Assembly (NCBI RefSeq): GCF_001976065.1
Contig: NZ_MNAH01000001.1
Span: forward strand, 533,066-597,065
Direction: 5' to 3'
Length of the DNA: 64,000 nt
Source: Pseudomonas putida
Lineage (GTDB): Bacteria; Pseudomonadota; Gammaproteobacteria; Pseudomonadales; Pseudomonadaceae
Within the stretch, counting starts at the first letter, position 1. Each line of letters begins with the position of its first letter. Below the pieces are notes generated by a model, which was given only the letters and a program-made list of their open reading frames with translations, ran no database searches and was not told where the DNA came from. This document shows positions 1 to 8,287 of this stretch, piece after piece. The position numbers were made by a program, and so were the translations under genes.

Positions 1-340
1 TATGGAGCTGGAAAAATTCGACCATCTTCGGGCCTTGTTCGAGGAACATCTCCATGCGAGGGTCGAGCACATCACTGTGCAGTTCGTTGCGCAGGTAGAT
101 CTTCGCCTGCTCAAGCTCTTCCACTATCCCCTCGGCGACTGCCAACGGGTTGCGGGGGATCCACAGCCAGCCGCCCGACCAGGCACTGGTGCCGCCGAGT
201 ACCGGCTCTTTTTCCACAACGATGACGTCGAGGCCAAGCTCGGCGCAGGTGACGGCACAGGCCAGGCCCGAGGCGCCTGAACCGATGACCAGGACATCAC
301 AGATAAGGTCGTCGACATTGGTCGACGGCAAGACGCTCAT
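1..340 (-). CDS. FAD-dependent oxidoreductase, FAD_binding_2 family (3' part outside window)
   Basis: This is the N-terminal 113 residues of a flavoprotein of the fumarate reductase / 3-ketosteroid-dehydrogenase type; the rest lies beyond base 1. The start ATG is at 340. A dinucleotide-binding Rossmann motif (VLVIGSGASG, residues 17-26) is followed by an acidic strand end (VVEKE) and the flavin-contact segment GGTSAWSGGWLWIPRN (49-64), typical of the family. It is the last visible gene of a minus-strand run with the NIPSNAP gene, a second flavoprotein and an AroE-like enzyme. Its substrate cannot be read from the sequence; family members desaturate steroid or hydroaromatic rings. The fold is sure; the reaction is not. 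Confidence 0.85.
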   Translation of the reverse strand, partial: MSVLPSTNVDDLICDVLVIGSGASGLACAVTCAELGLDVIVVEKEPVLGGTSAWSGGWLWIPRNPLAVAEGIVEELEQAKIYLRNELHSDVLDPRMEMFLEQGPKMVEFFQLH

Positions 341-412
341 GGCGACCTCCATTATTGTTTTTGTCGTTGGGGCTGGCCGCTCCCCTGTGGAAACGGCGCA
401 ACAGAACGATGG

Positions 413-733
413 TTACTGCAACGGTGAAAAGTCGGTGGGGCGCAGCAAGCGCGACTCCAGCGTCACCACTGCGTCGAGCGCCTTGTTCTGCCGGGCAAAG
501 TCCTGCCAGCGCGGATCGGCTGCCATGGCGTTACGCCGGGTCATGCGATCGTCGAGACTGGCATAGGCCCAGACGTGCACCACTTGGTTGACCTCACCGA
601 TTTCGGTGGTGAAGAAACCGACCAGGTTGCCCAGGTGCTCCTGCTGCACGGCCAATGCTGCGTTCTTGTACAGGGCCAGCCAGTCACCCAGGCGGGTCGG
701 TTTAATCGTGTAGGTGCGCAGTTCGTAGTACAT
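413..733 (-). CDS. NIPSNAP family protein
   Basis: This is a 106-residue protein starting MYYELRTYTIKP, the characteristic opening of NIPSNAP proteins, which are small ferredoxin-like alpha/beta barrels related to dimeric stress-response (ABM-like) folds. I chose the ATG at 733, where the family similarity begins; the reading frame is open further upstream, but that part only overlaps the end of the neighbouring flavoprotein gene. The first 32 bases overlap that gene, which suggests translational coupling. In bacteria, NIPSNAP genes often sit in catabolic operons beside flavoproteins, as here, with no defined activity. A role as an accessory or degradative enzyme in the same pathway is inference. 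Confidence 0.85.
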   Translation of the reverse strand: MYYELRTYTIKPTRLGDWLALYKNAALAVQQEHLGNLVGFFTTEIGEVNQVVHVWAYASLDDRMTRRNAMAADPRWQDFARQNKALDAVVTLESRLLRPTDFSPLQ

Positions 734-2477
734 GCTGTTCTCCAGTGTGGGGTTGTTGGGTTGTGTTGCGGTCCAGACGGGCAGCGATATCACTGGCGGC
801 GAGGTAACCGAAGGTGATGCCGGGGCCAAGGGTGATGCCGGGACCTGGGTAGGTGCCATCCATGATTGAGTTCATATCGTTGCCGGCGGCGTACAGGCCG
901 GGGATCGGCGCGCCGCTGCAGTCGAGCACGTTGGCCTGGCCGTTGGTGACCAGTCCGCGGGCGGAGCCGAGGTCACCGGTAAACAGCCGGATCGCGTAGA
1001 ACGGTGCCTTGTGCAGTGGCTTCAGGCACGGGTTTGGTCTGTGAAGCGGGTCGCCCATGTAGCGGTTGTAGGGGTTGCTGCCTTTACCGAACTGACGATC
1101 GACGCCAAGAGCTGCATCGGCGTTGAACTGCGCCACGGTCTGCACCAGGGCCGAAGCATCGATGCCAGCGAGGAGGGCCAGTTCGACGAGGTTGTCTGCG
1201 CGCAACAGGTAACCGGCGTCGATCAACGCGCTGTTATCGACCGGTCGCGGACGGGCCAGGCCCATGCCGTATCGGTTCAATGCTTCGCTGTCGCAGACAA
1301 GCCAGCAGGGCGCGTTGGCGCCGCCGTTGGCGAACATGCCTTCGACGAAGCAGTGGTAGGAGTCCGACTCATTGACGAAACGTCGCCCGGCACGGTTGAC
1401 CGCGATCACGCCGGGTTTGGCCCGATCAGTCACCAGGTGCGGAAAACGCTCGAGGCTGCCGTCGGCTTTTTGCAGTACCGAAACCGGCGCCCAGAAAAAA
1501 TTTGCCGAAAGTTTGTCGCCAATGGCCGCGTCGACCGAAGCGGCCAGTCGTTGTCCATCACCCACGTTGGCCGGTGGCGACATGCTCCAGTGTTCCGAGT
1601 CGGTCGCTGGCCGTTGTCCAGCGGCTTTGGCGCCTGCGGCAAATCCTCCCATGGCCAAGACCACGCCGCCTTTGGCAAATACCTTGCGGGTTTGCCCGCG
1701 CCAGGTGATTTGCACACCCGTTACGGTGCCCTGCTCGACAAGCAGCGTTTCGGGGGCCGCCTGCAGCCACAAGTCGACGCCATTGGCGAAGGCGGTGGTT
1801 GCCAGTCGTGCGATCAAGGCATTGCCCACGGTCAGGCGTGTGCCCCTCGGATGGTAGAGGCGATCCAGGGCATATCGGCCCATCAGTTTCAGGCAATGCC
1901 AGAGCGAATGGGGCGAGCGCTTGAAGCTGAGGAAGTGCTGGATGTCGACACGATTAACCATCATGCCGCCGAACAGCAGCATGCCGTCCGGAGGCCGCTT
2001 CAGGTCCTTGAAGTGCTCACCCAGCTTGCGTCCGTCGTACTCGTCGATTTCCAGGGCGCGACCGGTTTGCGTGCCGCCGGGCAAGTCCGGGTAATAGTCG
2101 GGCGACAGCGGCCGCAGGCTGTATTTGAGCTCGCTGTAGGTCTCGAGAAAACTCAAGGCTTCGCGACCGTTTTCGATGAAGGAGTCGATCAACTGTGGGT
2201 TATAGCCGGCACCGATCACTTGCTTGAGATAGCAGCGCATCTGGTCTGCGCTCAGGTGATGCCCGGCGACCCGGGCCTGATCGGTGTCGTGCAGCCAGAT
2301 CGCGCCGCCCGAGATCGCCGAGGTGCCGCCAAAGGCTTCGGTCTTTTCCACCAGCAAGACCTTGAGCCCGCGGCAAGAGGCGGTCACTGCCGCCGCGAAA
2401 CCGGCGGCACCGCTGCCCAGGACTATCACGTCGTAGGCCTGGTCCGCAGCCGCAGGGAGGGGGGTAGTCATGTTCAT
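702..2477 (-). CDS. FAD-dependent oxidoreductase, FAD_binding_2 / KstD-like
   Basis: This full-length flavoprotein (591 residues) of the fumarate reductase/3-ketosteroid dehydrogenase family has the FAD-binding motif VIVLGSGAAG at residues 17-26, FGGTSAISGGAIW at about 49-61, and the C-terminal flavin motif NDMNSIMDGTYPGPG followed by GITFGYLAASDIA. The GTYPGPG signature is common in 3-oxosteroid 1-dehydrogenase relatives. ATG codons at 2477 and 2471 are both possible starts. It lies 32 bases after the AroE-like gene and overlaps the NIPSNAP gene, so all are probably one transcript. It is a paralogue of the flavoprotein at the window edge; two such enzymes in one operon suggest consecutive dehydrogenations. 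The substrate is unknown; KstD-type alpha,beta-desaturation of a cyclic ketone is the best family-based guess. Confidence 0.85.
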   Translation of the reverse strand: MNMTTPLPAAADQAYDVIVLGSGAAGFAAAVTASCRGLKVLLVEKTEAFGGTSAISGGAIWLHDTDQARVAGHHLSADQMRCYLKQVIGAGYNPQLIDSFIENGREALSFLETYSELKYSLRPLSPDYYPDLPGGTQTGRALEIDEYDGRKLGEHFKDLKRPPDGMLLFGGMMVNRVDIQHFLSFKRSPHSLWHCLKLMGRYALDRLYHPRGTRLTVGNALIARLATTAFANGVDLWLQAAPETLLVEQGTVTGVQITWRGQTRKVFAKGGVVLAMGGFAAGAKAAGQRPATDSEHWSMSPPANVGDGQRLAASVDAAIGDKLSANFFWAPVSVLQKADGSLERFPHLVTDRAKPGVIAVNRAGRRFVNESDSYHCFVEGMFANGGANAPCWLVCDSEALNRYGMGLARPRPVDNSALIDAGYLLRADNLVELALLAGIDASALVQTVAQFNADAALGVDRQFGKGSNPYNRYMGDPLHRPNPCLKPLHKAPFYAIRLFTGDLGSARGLVTNGQANVLDCSGAPIPGLYAAGNDMNSIMDGTYPGPGITLGPGITFGYLAASDIAARLDRNTTQQPHTGEQHVLRTAHLHD

Positions 2478-2509
2478 TGTCTATCGCCTGTCGAAGACAC
2501 GGCCGCAGG

Positions 2510-3328
2510 TCAGATCTGCAGCGGTGTGACGCCCATGAAGTGGCCGAGGTTGCCCAGTTGCGCCAAGGCCATTTCCGGGCCGGTCTGAATCGGGCAACCA
2601 CGGCTTTGAGCGAAGGCGAGAAACGGCGTCACGGCCGGCGAAGTCACGACATCGGCCACCAACGTCGAAGTTTGCAAGGTTTGCATCAGGGCGTGCGGCA
2701 ACGGCAGCGGGCCTTCCTCGTTGGTGGCGCCCATGCCGACTGGCGAGGCGTTCACCACCAGATCGAAGTGCTCAAGCGAGGCAGGGTTGGCACTGATTTC
2801 GATCTCGGGAAAAGTATCGCGCAACAGTTCGCCGAGCATCTCGACGCGCTCTGCGCTCAAGTCGCTGATGACCAGATGACTGATCCCGGCCTGACACAGT
2901 GAATAAGCAATCGCACTGCCGACTCCGCCGGTGCCGATCACCAACGCCTGCTTGTCCTGCGGATTGAAACCCTGCTGGCGCGCAGCTGCGAGAAAACCTT
3001 CGCCGTCGACGATATCGCCCACCAGCCGGCCGTCGGCCTCGCGCCGGATCACGTTGACCGAGCCGAGCGCCGCCGAGCGCTCACTGACGCTGTCCAGGCG
3101 GCCGGTCAGCAGCTGTTTGTAGGGGACGGTGACCACGCAACCGCGCAGGTTTTGCCAGCCGCGCAAGGTCTCGATGAAGTTCTGCAGGGCGCTCGGCGCA
3201 AGGTCGATGGCCAGCATGGCAACGTTGTGCTGGTGTTCACCAAACCAGCAGTTGAAGTTTTCCGGCGATTTCACCTGGCTGACAGGTGAGCCGACGATGG
3301 CGACCAGTTCAGTCGAACCCTGGATCAT
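2510..3328 (-). CDS. Shikimate/quinate dehydrogenase-like (AroE family)
   Basis: This 272-residue AroE-fold enzyme is an NAD(P)-dependent oxidoreductase acting on shikimate-, quinate- or related hydroxy-ring acids. Visible are the substrate loop (GSPVSQVKSPENFN, 13-26), the catalytic lysine segment VTVPYK (Lys71), the Asp of the second catalytic motif (GDIVDGEGF, about Asp108), the Rossmann motif VIGTGGVGSAI (130-140) and NASPVGM. Both substrate motifs differ from biosynthetic AroE (normally S-x-S and NTD), pointing to a catabolic subfamily. The start at 3328 has a GGGAG ribosome site; the upstream extension lacks family similarity. It is the first gene of the minus-strand operon, divergent from the IclR gene, so it is probably IclR-controlled. 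Confidence 0.85.
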   Translation of the reverse strand: MIQGSTELVAIVGSPVSQVKSPENFNCWFGEHQHNVAMLAIDLAPSALQNFIETLRGWQNLRGCVVTVPYKQLLTGRLDSVSERSAALGSVNVIRREADGRLVGDIVDGEGFLAAARQQGFNPQDKQALVIGTGGVGSAIAYSLCQAGISHLVISDLSAERVEMLGELLRDTFPEIEISANPASLEHFDLVVNASPVGMGATNEEGPLPLPHALMQTLQTSTLVADVVTSPAVTPFLAFAQSRGCPIQTGPEMALAQLGNLGHFMGVTPLQI

Positions 3329-3416
3329 TTGATGCTCCCGCTTATTGGCTGTGTTGTGGGGCCGATAGTGCAAGCGAGGAGGGAGGTGGACAATCAAGGT
3401 ACTGGGTTTTCAAGTT

Positions 3417-3447
3417 GATAATCGCATGGTCAATGCGATAATCGCAT
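3417..3447. promoter_or_regulatory. Palindromic operator between AroE-like operon and IclR gene
   Basis: The 11-base word GATAATCGCAT occurs twice with a 20-base period (3417-3427 and 3437-3447). It forms overlapping inverted repeats: ATCGCAT (3421-3427) with ATGCGAT (3433-3439), and the perfect 15-base palindrome ATGCGATAATCGCAT (3433-3447). It lies 26 bases before the IclR start, between divergent genes, which is where an autoregulating IclR protein would bind. Binding itself is inferred. Confidence 0.6.
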
Positions 3448-3473
3448 TGTTTGCCTGAATAAGAGTCGCAGCC

Positions 3474-4247
3474 ATGAAGCAACCCACCATCCATCAACGG
3501 GATTTGATCGTCGGTCTGCAAAAGGGACTGGCGCTGTTACAGCTGTTTTCCCAGGAACATCCGCGTCTGAGTGTGCCCGAGGTGGCGCGCATGGCCGACA
3601 TGACCCAGAGCGCCGCCCGGCGTTTTTTGCTGACGCTGGTGCACGACGATTTCGCGCAAACCGATGGTCGCTTCTACTGGCTGACCGCCAAGACCTTGCG
3701 CATTGGCCAGGCCTATGTCGATTCGGCCGTGTTGCCGCGCATGCTGCGGCCGATCGTCGAGCAGGTGGCGCGAACGACTCAGGAGCATGTATCGGTGGGC
3801 ATTCGCGACGGGGATGACATCGTGCATGTGGTGCGCAGCCGCTATAGCCACATTACCTCGATGTCGATTCGGCCGGGCTCACGTGTGCCGATGTATTGCA
3901 CCGGCAGCGGCCGGCTCTGGCTGGCGAGCCTATCGGCGCAGGCGCTCGACGCGTATTTCGCACGCAACCCGCTACAGGCGATCACGCCTTACACCCTCAC
4001 CGACGAAAACCGGATCCGCGCCGAAATCGCCTTGGCGGCGCAGCGTGGCTACGTACTGGTGGACCAGGAATATGAGGTGGGCATGCGGGTGCTGAGCGTG
4101 CCGTTGATTGATCGGGAAGGAGAGTTGCAGGCCACGTTGACGCTCACTACCCATGCGTCGCGAATGACTGTCGAGCAAATGCGCGAGCGTTATCTGTCGG
4201 CATTGTATGAAGGGCAGGCACTGCTACGGCCGATCATGACGCTGTAG
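3474..4247 (+). CDS. IclR family transcriptional regulator
   Basis: This 257-residue regulator has an N-terminal winged helix-turn-helix (about residues 12-72, including LSVPEVARMADMTQSAARRFL) and a C-terminal IclR effector domain (about 85-255) with the typical GSRVPMYCTGSGRLWLA stretch and QRGYVLVDQEYEVGMRVLSVPL. It resembles the PcaR/PobR-type IclR proteins that control aromatic and hydroaromatic acid breakdown. It is transcribed away from the AroE-like operon, with a strong inverted repeat between them, so the simplest reading is that it controls that operon and itself. The ligand is unknown. Confidence 0.92.
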   Translation: MKQPTIHQRDLIVGLQKGLALLQLFSQEHPRLSVPEVARMADMTQSAARRFLLTLVHDDFAQTDGRFYWLTAKTLRIGQAYVDSAVLPRMLRPIVEQVARTTQEHVSVGIRDGDDIVHVVRSRYSHITSMSIRPGSRVPMYCTGSGRLWLASLSAQALDAYFARNPLQAITPYTLTDENRIRAEIALAAQRGYVLVDQEYEVGMRVLSVPLIDREGELQATLTLTTHASRMTVEQMRERYLSALYEGQALLRPIMTL

Positions 4248-4249
4248 GC

Positions 4250-4467
4250 ATGGGAGACGACGTGCAGGACCGCGGAAAGAACCGCGTAGAACCAGCTGGC
4301 TTTGGCCGGAGCCTCCAAAAAAAGGCTATTGCGACGCTCGCGATGGCTACCGCTACACACATGATCGTCATCGACCAAAGTCTGTCGGCGCCACCGCGCA
4401 ACGCGGCATTCCAGCTGGCATGCAAGAGCGCTGCGAAAAGTATGAGCAAGTTGATGTGATAGGGCAT
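4250..4467 (-). pseudogene. Decayed EamA/DMT-family transporter fragment
   Basis: Read from an ATG at 4467, the first about 55 residues (MPYHINLLILFAALLHASWN and onward, with two hydrophobic stretches) match the start of EamA-type drug/metabolite transporters. A frameshift near 4305-4315 moves the similarity into another frame (ASWFYAVLSAVLHV), after which it ends. Normal EamA proteins are about 290 residues, so only the first helices remain. It is evidently non-functional. It abuts the 3' end of the IclR gene and precedes the ABC operon promoter, so it marks a rearrangement junction. Confidence 0.65.
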
Positions 4468-4632
4468 GCGCCATCCTGAGCAATTGGGCACCTTGACTAA
4501 AGCGAAAGCTGGCGACCTGTGCCTGCGATTCAATTCCTTTAGGACAAACGAAGTAGGCAACCGGCGAAGGGAACGCCGCGTCAAACAGTCCGAGCAGGCT
4601 GCCATTGCTTGGGATAAGTCTGTGGAGTAAAA

Positions 4633-4672
4633 AATCCATTGACAAGTGGTATTGAAATAAATAATCCATTGA
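4633..4672 (+). promoter_or_regulatory. Probable sigma-70 promoter with a 10-base direct repeat
   Basis: TTGACA (4639-4644), a 17-base spacer and TAATCC (4662-4667) form a plausible -35/-10 pair about 80 bases before the solute-binding-protein gene. The word AATCCATTGA occurs twice (4633-4642 and 4663-4672), overlapping the -35 box and the -10 box. This is a possible site for the RpiR regulator encoded in the same operon, but no binding evidence exists. Confidence 0.4.
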
Positions 4673-4745
4673 TTTACTCTCGATCCCACGTTGTACGAGA
4701 TCAACCGCTGTTAGCACCTAAAAAAACAAACAATCGGGAGCAAAC

Positions 4746-5522
4746 ATGAAAGCGAAAGTGATGTTGGGATTGTTCATGACCGCCGCAGTTGCACTACCAG
4801 CCTGGTCAGCTGACTGGACGGTAGGTGCTAACGTTGGCAACGTGCCTTGGGAGTTTCAGGACGCCAAAGGTGAATTTGTCGGCTTCGAAGTCGATGTTGT
4901 CAAAGAAGTGGCCAAGCGCGCCGGAAAAAGCGTCGAGTTCGTCAACATTCCTTTCAACGGCCTGTTCAGTGCCGTGCAATCCAAACGCGTCGATATCGCT
5001 ATTTCGTCGATCACCATCACCCCTAAGCGACTGGAGTCGGTCGCCTTCGCACAGCCTTATTTCGACAGCGACCAGTCTCTTACCGCGCTGACCACATCCA
5101 AGGTCAAGAGCCTGGCCGATATGGCCGACAAGGTCGTTGGCGTCGACACTGGCTCGACCGGTGACATGTGGATTGGCCAACACAAGGGCGAGTACAAATT
5201 CGCCGATGTCTCGCGTTATGAAGGACTATCGCCGGCCATGCTCGATCTGGCTTCCGGGAGAATCGACGGCTACATCAGCGACATTCCCGCAGTGCTCTAC
5301 TACATCAAGGACAAGCCGCAATATTCCATCGTGGCGCGTATTCCTACCGGTGAACGCTACTCGTTGATGCACGCCAAAGGCTGGGGGATGAGCGACCAGG
5401 TCAACGACATAATCAGCAAGATGAAAGAAGACGGCACGCTTGGAACAATCCACAAACAGTGGTTTGGCGCCGAAGCCGATAAGGATTCGAGCACCATGAA
5501 GGTCGCCGCTGTTCTCAAGTAA
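4746..5522 (+). CDS. ABC transporter periplasmic solute-binding protein (SBP_bac_3)
   Basis: This 258-residue protein has a Sec signal peptide (charged MKAK, a hydrophobic core, cleavage likely after AWSA near residue 22) and a bacterial family 3 solute-binding domain. The family pattern is visible in FVGFEVDVVKEVAKRAG, FNGLFSAVQSKRVDIAISSITITPKRLE and VGVDTGSTGD. It would capture a polar amino acid or amino-acid-like compound in the periplasm and hand it to the permease and ATPase encoded just downstream. The ribosome site CGGGAG precedes the ATG. Neighbouring hydantoinase and deacetylase genes hint that the ligand might be a ureide or other N-rich compound; that is inference. Confidence 0.92.
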   Translation: MKAKVMLGLFMTAAVALPAWSADWTVGANVGNVPWEFQDAKGEFVGFEVDVVKEVAKRAGKSVEFVNIPFNGLFSAVQSKRVDIAISSITITPKRLESVAFAQPYFDSDQSLTALTTSKVKSLADMADKVVGVDTGSTGDMWIGQHKGEYKFADVSRYEGLSPAMLDLASGRIDGYISDIPAVLYYIKDKPQYSIVARIPTGERYSLMHAKGWGMSDQVNDIISKMKEDGTLGTIHKQWFGAEADKDSSTMKVAAVLK

Positions 5523-5586
5523 GTCCTGCTGCTGATACATGCAAGTGGCGACGCCCGGTCGCCACTTGTATTGACCGAGGTATCCC

Positions 5587-6264
5587 ATGGATCTTTTGCA
5601 GACATTTTTTAATTGGAACGTGCTCGTCGAGTCGCTTCCGCTGATGATGCGTGGTCTGGGCGTCACCATTTTGCTGGGGGTGGTGAGTATCGCCCTGGGC
5701 TTGGTGGGTGGGCTTTTGCTGGCGTTGTTGCGGTTGTACTCCTACGCACCTGTTCGAGCGCTTGCACGAGTCTACATCGATATCATGCGCTCCATTCCAT
5801 TGCTGGTCCTGCTGGTACTCATCTATTACGCGCTGCCTTTTGTGGGTATCCGACTGTCCTCTTTTGCGGCCGCTGCCAGTGCGCTTTCGCTGGTCTCCTG
5901 CGCCTACAGTGCGGAGATTTTTCGGTCGGGCATCGAGGCCATTCCCCGTGGCCAGTTCGAAGCATCGGCTTCTCAAGGCATGAGCTTTTTCAACACCATG
6001 CGCGACGTTGTTTTGCCGCAAGCCATCCGCATCGTAATGCCGCCCATGACGAGCAATTGCATAAACGTCATGAAAGACACTGCGCTCGCCTCGGTGGTAG
6101 CGATGCCTGACTTGCTAAAGCAGGCGACCCAGGCACAGGCACTTGCTGCCAACCCGACACCGCTGGTGGGGGCTGCCTTGCTGTACTTGTTGCTGCTGTT
6201 GCCGCTGGTGCAGATGGTCAGTTGGGTTGAGCGTCGTAACGCCTCTGGAGGAAAAACCGCATGA
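5587..6264 (+). CDS. Amino-acid type ABC transporter permease (HisMQ family)
   Basis: This 225-residue inner-membrane permease has about five hydrophobic helices. The HisM/GlnP pattern is clear: [18 protein letters not shown], then the EAA loop region ([18 protein letters not shown].. and [20 protein letters not shown]) that docks with the ATPase. Only one permease gene is present, so the transporter would use a homodimer, as some polar amino-acid uptake systems do. It ends in a four-base overlap with the ATPase gene, indicating coupled translation. Confidence 0.92.
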   Translation: MDLLQTFFNWNVLVESLPLMMRGLGVTILLGVVSIALGLVGGLLLALLRLYSYAPVRALARVYIDIMRSIPLLVLLVLIYYALPFVGIRLSSFAAAASALSLVSCAYSAEIFRSGIEAIPRGQFEASASQGMSFFNTMRDVVLPQAIRIVMPPMTSNCINVMKDTALASVVAMPDLLKQATQAQALAANPTPLVGAALLYLLLLLPLVQMVSWVERRNASGGKTA

Positions 6265-6995
6265 GCACGTTGATCGACATCGAAAAACTCGACAAGTACT
6301 ACGGCAATTTCAAAGCGTTGAGTGATATCAATCTGCAGGTTGAAGAAGGTGAAGTGGTGGTCATACTTGGCCCGTCCGGCTCGGGGAAGTCGACCTTGAT
6401 CCGCTGCATCAATCTGCTTGAAGACTACCAGCAAGGCCATATCCGCGTGGCGGGTGAGCGGGTTGAAAACGGTCCGCGACTGGCCGCGATCCGCAGTGAA
6501 GTAGGCATGGTGTTTCAGAGTTTCAACCTCTATCCGCACCTCTCCGTTCTCGACAATGTGTCGCTGGCGCCGATCCGTGTTCGCGGTCTGAGCCGGCGTG
6601 ACGCGCATGCGCGGGCCAAGGAATTATTAGTGAAGGTCGGCATGGGCGATCACGCGCACAAATACCCCAGCCAATTGTCTGGCGGCCAACAGCAGCGTGT
6701 TGCCATTGCCCGCACCATGGCTATGGAACCTCGCGCGATTCTGTTCGATGAACCGACTTCGGCGCTGGACCCGGAAATGGTTGGCGAGGTACTCGATGTC
6801 ATGCAAAACCTCGCTCGCTCCGGCGTCACGATGGTCGTGGTCACTCATGAAATGGGCTTTGCCCGTCGGGTTGCCGACCGGGTGATCTTCATGGAAAGCG
6901 GACGCATTGTTGAGCAGAACATTCCTGAACCGTTTTTTACCGCACCTCAGGAACCTCGCACAAAAGCGTTCCTGCAGGCCATCTTGCATCATTGA
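6261..6995 (+). CDS. Amino-acid type ABC transporter ATP-binding protein
   Basis: This 244-residue ATPase has Walker [10 protein letters not shown] (37-45), a Q-loop in [16 protein letters not shown] signature LSGGQQQR (139-146), Walker [13 protein letters not shown] (from 160) and the H-loop THEMGF. It belongs to the GlnQ/HisP polar amino-acid branch. It overlaps the permease gene by four bases, and the next gene follows within 21 bases, so it sits mid-operon. With the two preceding genes it completes an importer. Confidence 0.93.
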   Translation: MSTLIDIEKLDKYYGNFKALSDINLQVEEGEVVVILGPSGSGKSTLIRCINLLEDYQQGHIRVAGERVENGPRLAAIRSEVGMVFQSFNLYPHLSVLDNVSLAPIRVRGLSRRDAHARAKELLVKVGMGDHAHKYPSQLSGGQQQRVAIARTMAMEPRAILFDEPTSALDPEMVGEVLDVMQNLARSGVTMVVVTHEMGFARRVADRVIFMESGRIVEQNIPEPFFTAPQEPRTKAFLQAILHH

Positions 6996-7015
6996 ATCCG
7001 GCTGGAGAAAGTAGA

Positions 7016-8251
7016 GTGAAATCTCTCGATGTTGATTACGTTCGCAAGCAATTTCCAGGTCTGGCCGATGACTATGCCTACATGGATAACGCCGGTGGTT
7101 CGATGGTGCTGAGCGCCGTAGCGGAGCGTGTCGTTAATTACATGCTCAACAGCAGCGTGCAACTGGGTGCGTCCTACCAACCTTCCGTCGACGCTGGCGA
7201 GCGAGTGATGCAGGCACGTCACTCGGTTATGCAGTTGATCAACGCCGAGCATCCCGAAGAAGTGATCATGGGCGGTTCGACCACCCACTTGTTGCAAATA
7301 CTGTGTCGTGCCATCGCGCCGTCAATCGTTGCGGGCGATGAAATCATCGTGACCAATTGCGATCACGAAGCGAATATCGGCCCTTGGGTCAATCTTTGCG
7401 AAAGCCGCGGCGCGACCCTGCGCGTTTGGCAGGTCAACCAGGATAGTTGTGAGCTGGAGCTGGATGACCTGCAGGTCTTGCTCAATGACAAAACCCGTTA
7501 TGTGGCCATGACCCACACCTCGAATATCCTCGGCTCTATCAATCCCGTCGCCGAAGTAGCACGACGTGTCCATGCGGTGGGCGCCAAGCTCTGCGTGGAC
7601 GCCGTCGCTTATGCGCCACACCGACTGGTTGATGTCCAGGCCAGCGGTGCCGATTTCTACGTCTACAGCTTCTACAAAACCTTCGGTCCACACTTTGCTG
7701 TGCTCTGGGGTCGTCGTTATCTGTTGCTGGAGTTGCCGAGCCTTAACCATTTCTTTATCGGTCAGGAAGTGGTGCCCTACAAATTGCAGCCGGGCAACGT
7801 CAACTACGAGTTGTCATTCGGCTGCATCGGTATCACCGATTACCTGCTCGACATCAGTACCCGGCTTGACGTGCAAGGCAGCGAGCGCCAGTGCATGCAA
7901 GCTGCGTTCGACGCCTTCGAGGTGCAGGAAGATTTGCTCGCCGAGCGGCTGCTGGCATTTTTGCGCCAGCGTGAGGGCGTTCGGATCATTGGCAAGGCGC
8001 ATACTCGAGATCGAGTGCCAACGATCAGTTTCGTGGTCGATGGCGTTCAGTCCGAGGCTATTGTGCGCAGGGTCGATGAGCACCGGATCGGCATTCGCTT
8101 TGGTGACTTCTATGCGCGGCGCCTTATCGAAGCCCTTGGGCTTGACCGATTTGGCGGGGTAGTGCGGGTGTCGTTGGCGCATTACAACACGTTGGAAGAA
8201 GTCGACCGTCTCATCTCTGCGCTGGATCAAGCAATCACTGCGTTGCGTTGA
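7016..8251 (+). CDS. Aminotransferase class V / cysteine-desulfurase-like PLP enzyme
   Basis: This fold-type I PLP enzyme of about 411 residues is of the class V (CsdA/SufS-like) group. The PLP lysine is in YSFYKTFGPH and the cofactor aspartate in CVDAVAYAPH; THTSNILGSINPV is the usual cofactor-phosphate region. I chose the GTG at 7016 because GGAGA lies seven bases upstream; a TTG at 6992 is the longer alternative. True cysteine desulfurases in housekeeping loci have Isc/Suf partners, absent here. In this operon it more likely performs a lyase, transaminase or desulfurase-type step on the imported substrate. The activity is not assignable from sequence alone. Confidence 0.87.
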   Translation: MKSLDVDYVRKQFPGLADDYAYMDNAGGSMVLSAVAERVVNYMLNSSVQLGASYQPSVDAGERVMQARHSVMQLINAEHPEEVIMGGSTTHLLQILCRAIAPSIVAGDEIIVTNCDHEANIGPWVNLCESRGATLRVWQVNQDSCELELDDLQVLLNDKTRYVAMTHTSNILGSINPVAEVARRVHAVGAKLCVDAVAYAPHRLVDVQASGADFYVYSFYKTFGPHFAVLWGRRYLLLELPSLNHFFIGQEVVPYKLQPGNVNYELSFGCIGITDYLLDISTRLDVQGSERQCMQAAFDAFEVQEDLLAERLLAFLRQREGVRIIGKAHTRDRVPTISFVVDGVQSEAIVRRVDEHRIGIRFGDFYARRLIEALGLDRFGGVVRVSLAHYNTLEEVDRLISALDQAITALR

Positions 8252-8287
8252 CAGGCGCACACACTTCTAATTTTACGAGCCTTCACT

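Noticed and set aside
1011..2588. A 525-codon open frame on the plus strand
   Set aside because: It is antisense to the FAD-dependent oxidoreductase, whose cofactor motifs are intact. No domain is visible in the plus frame.
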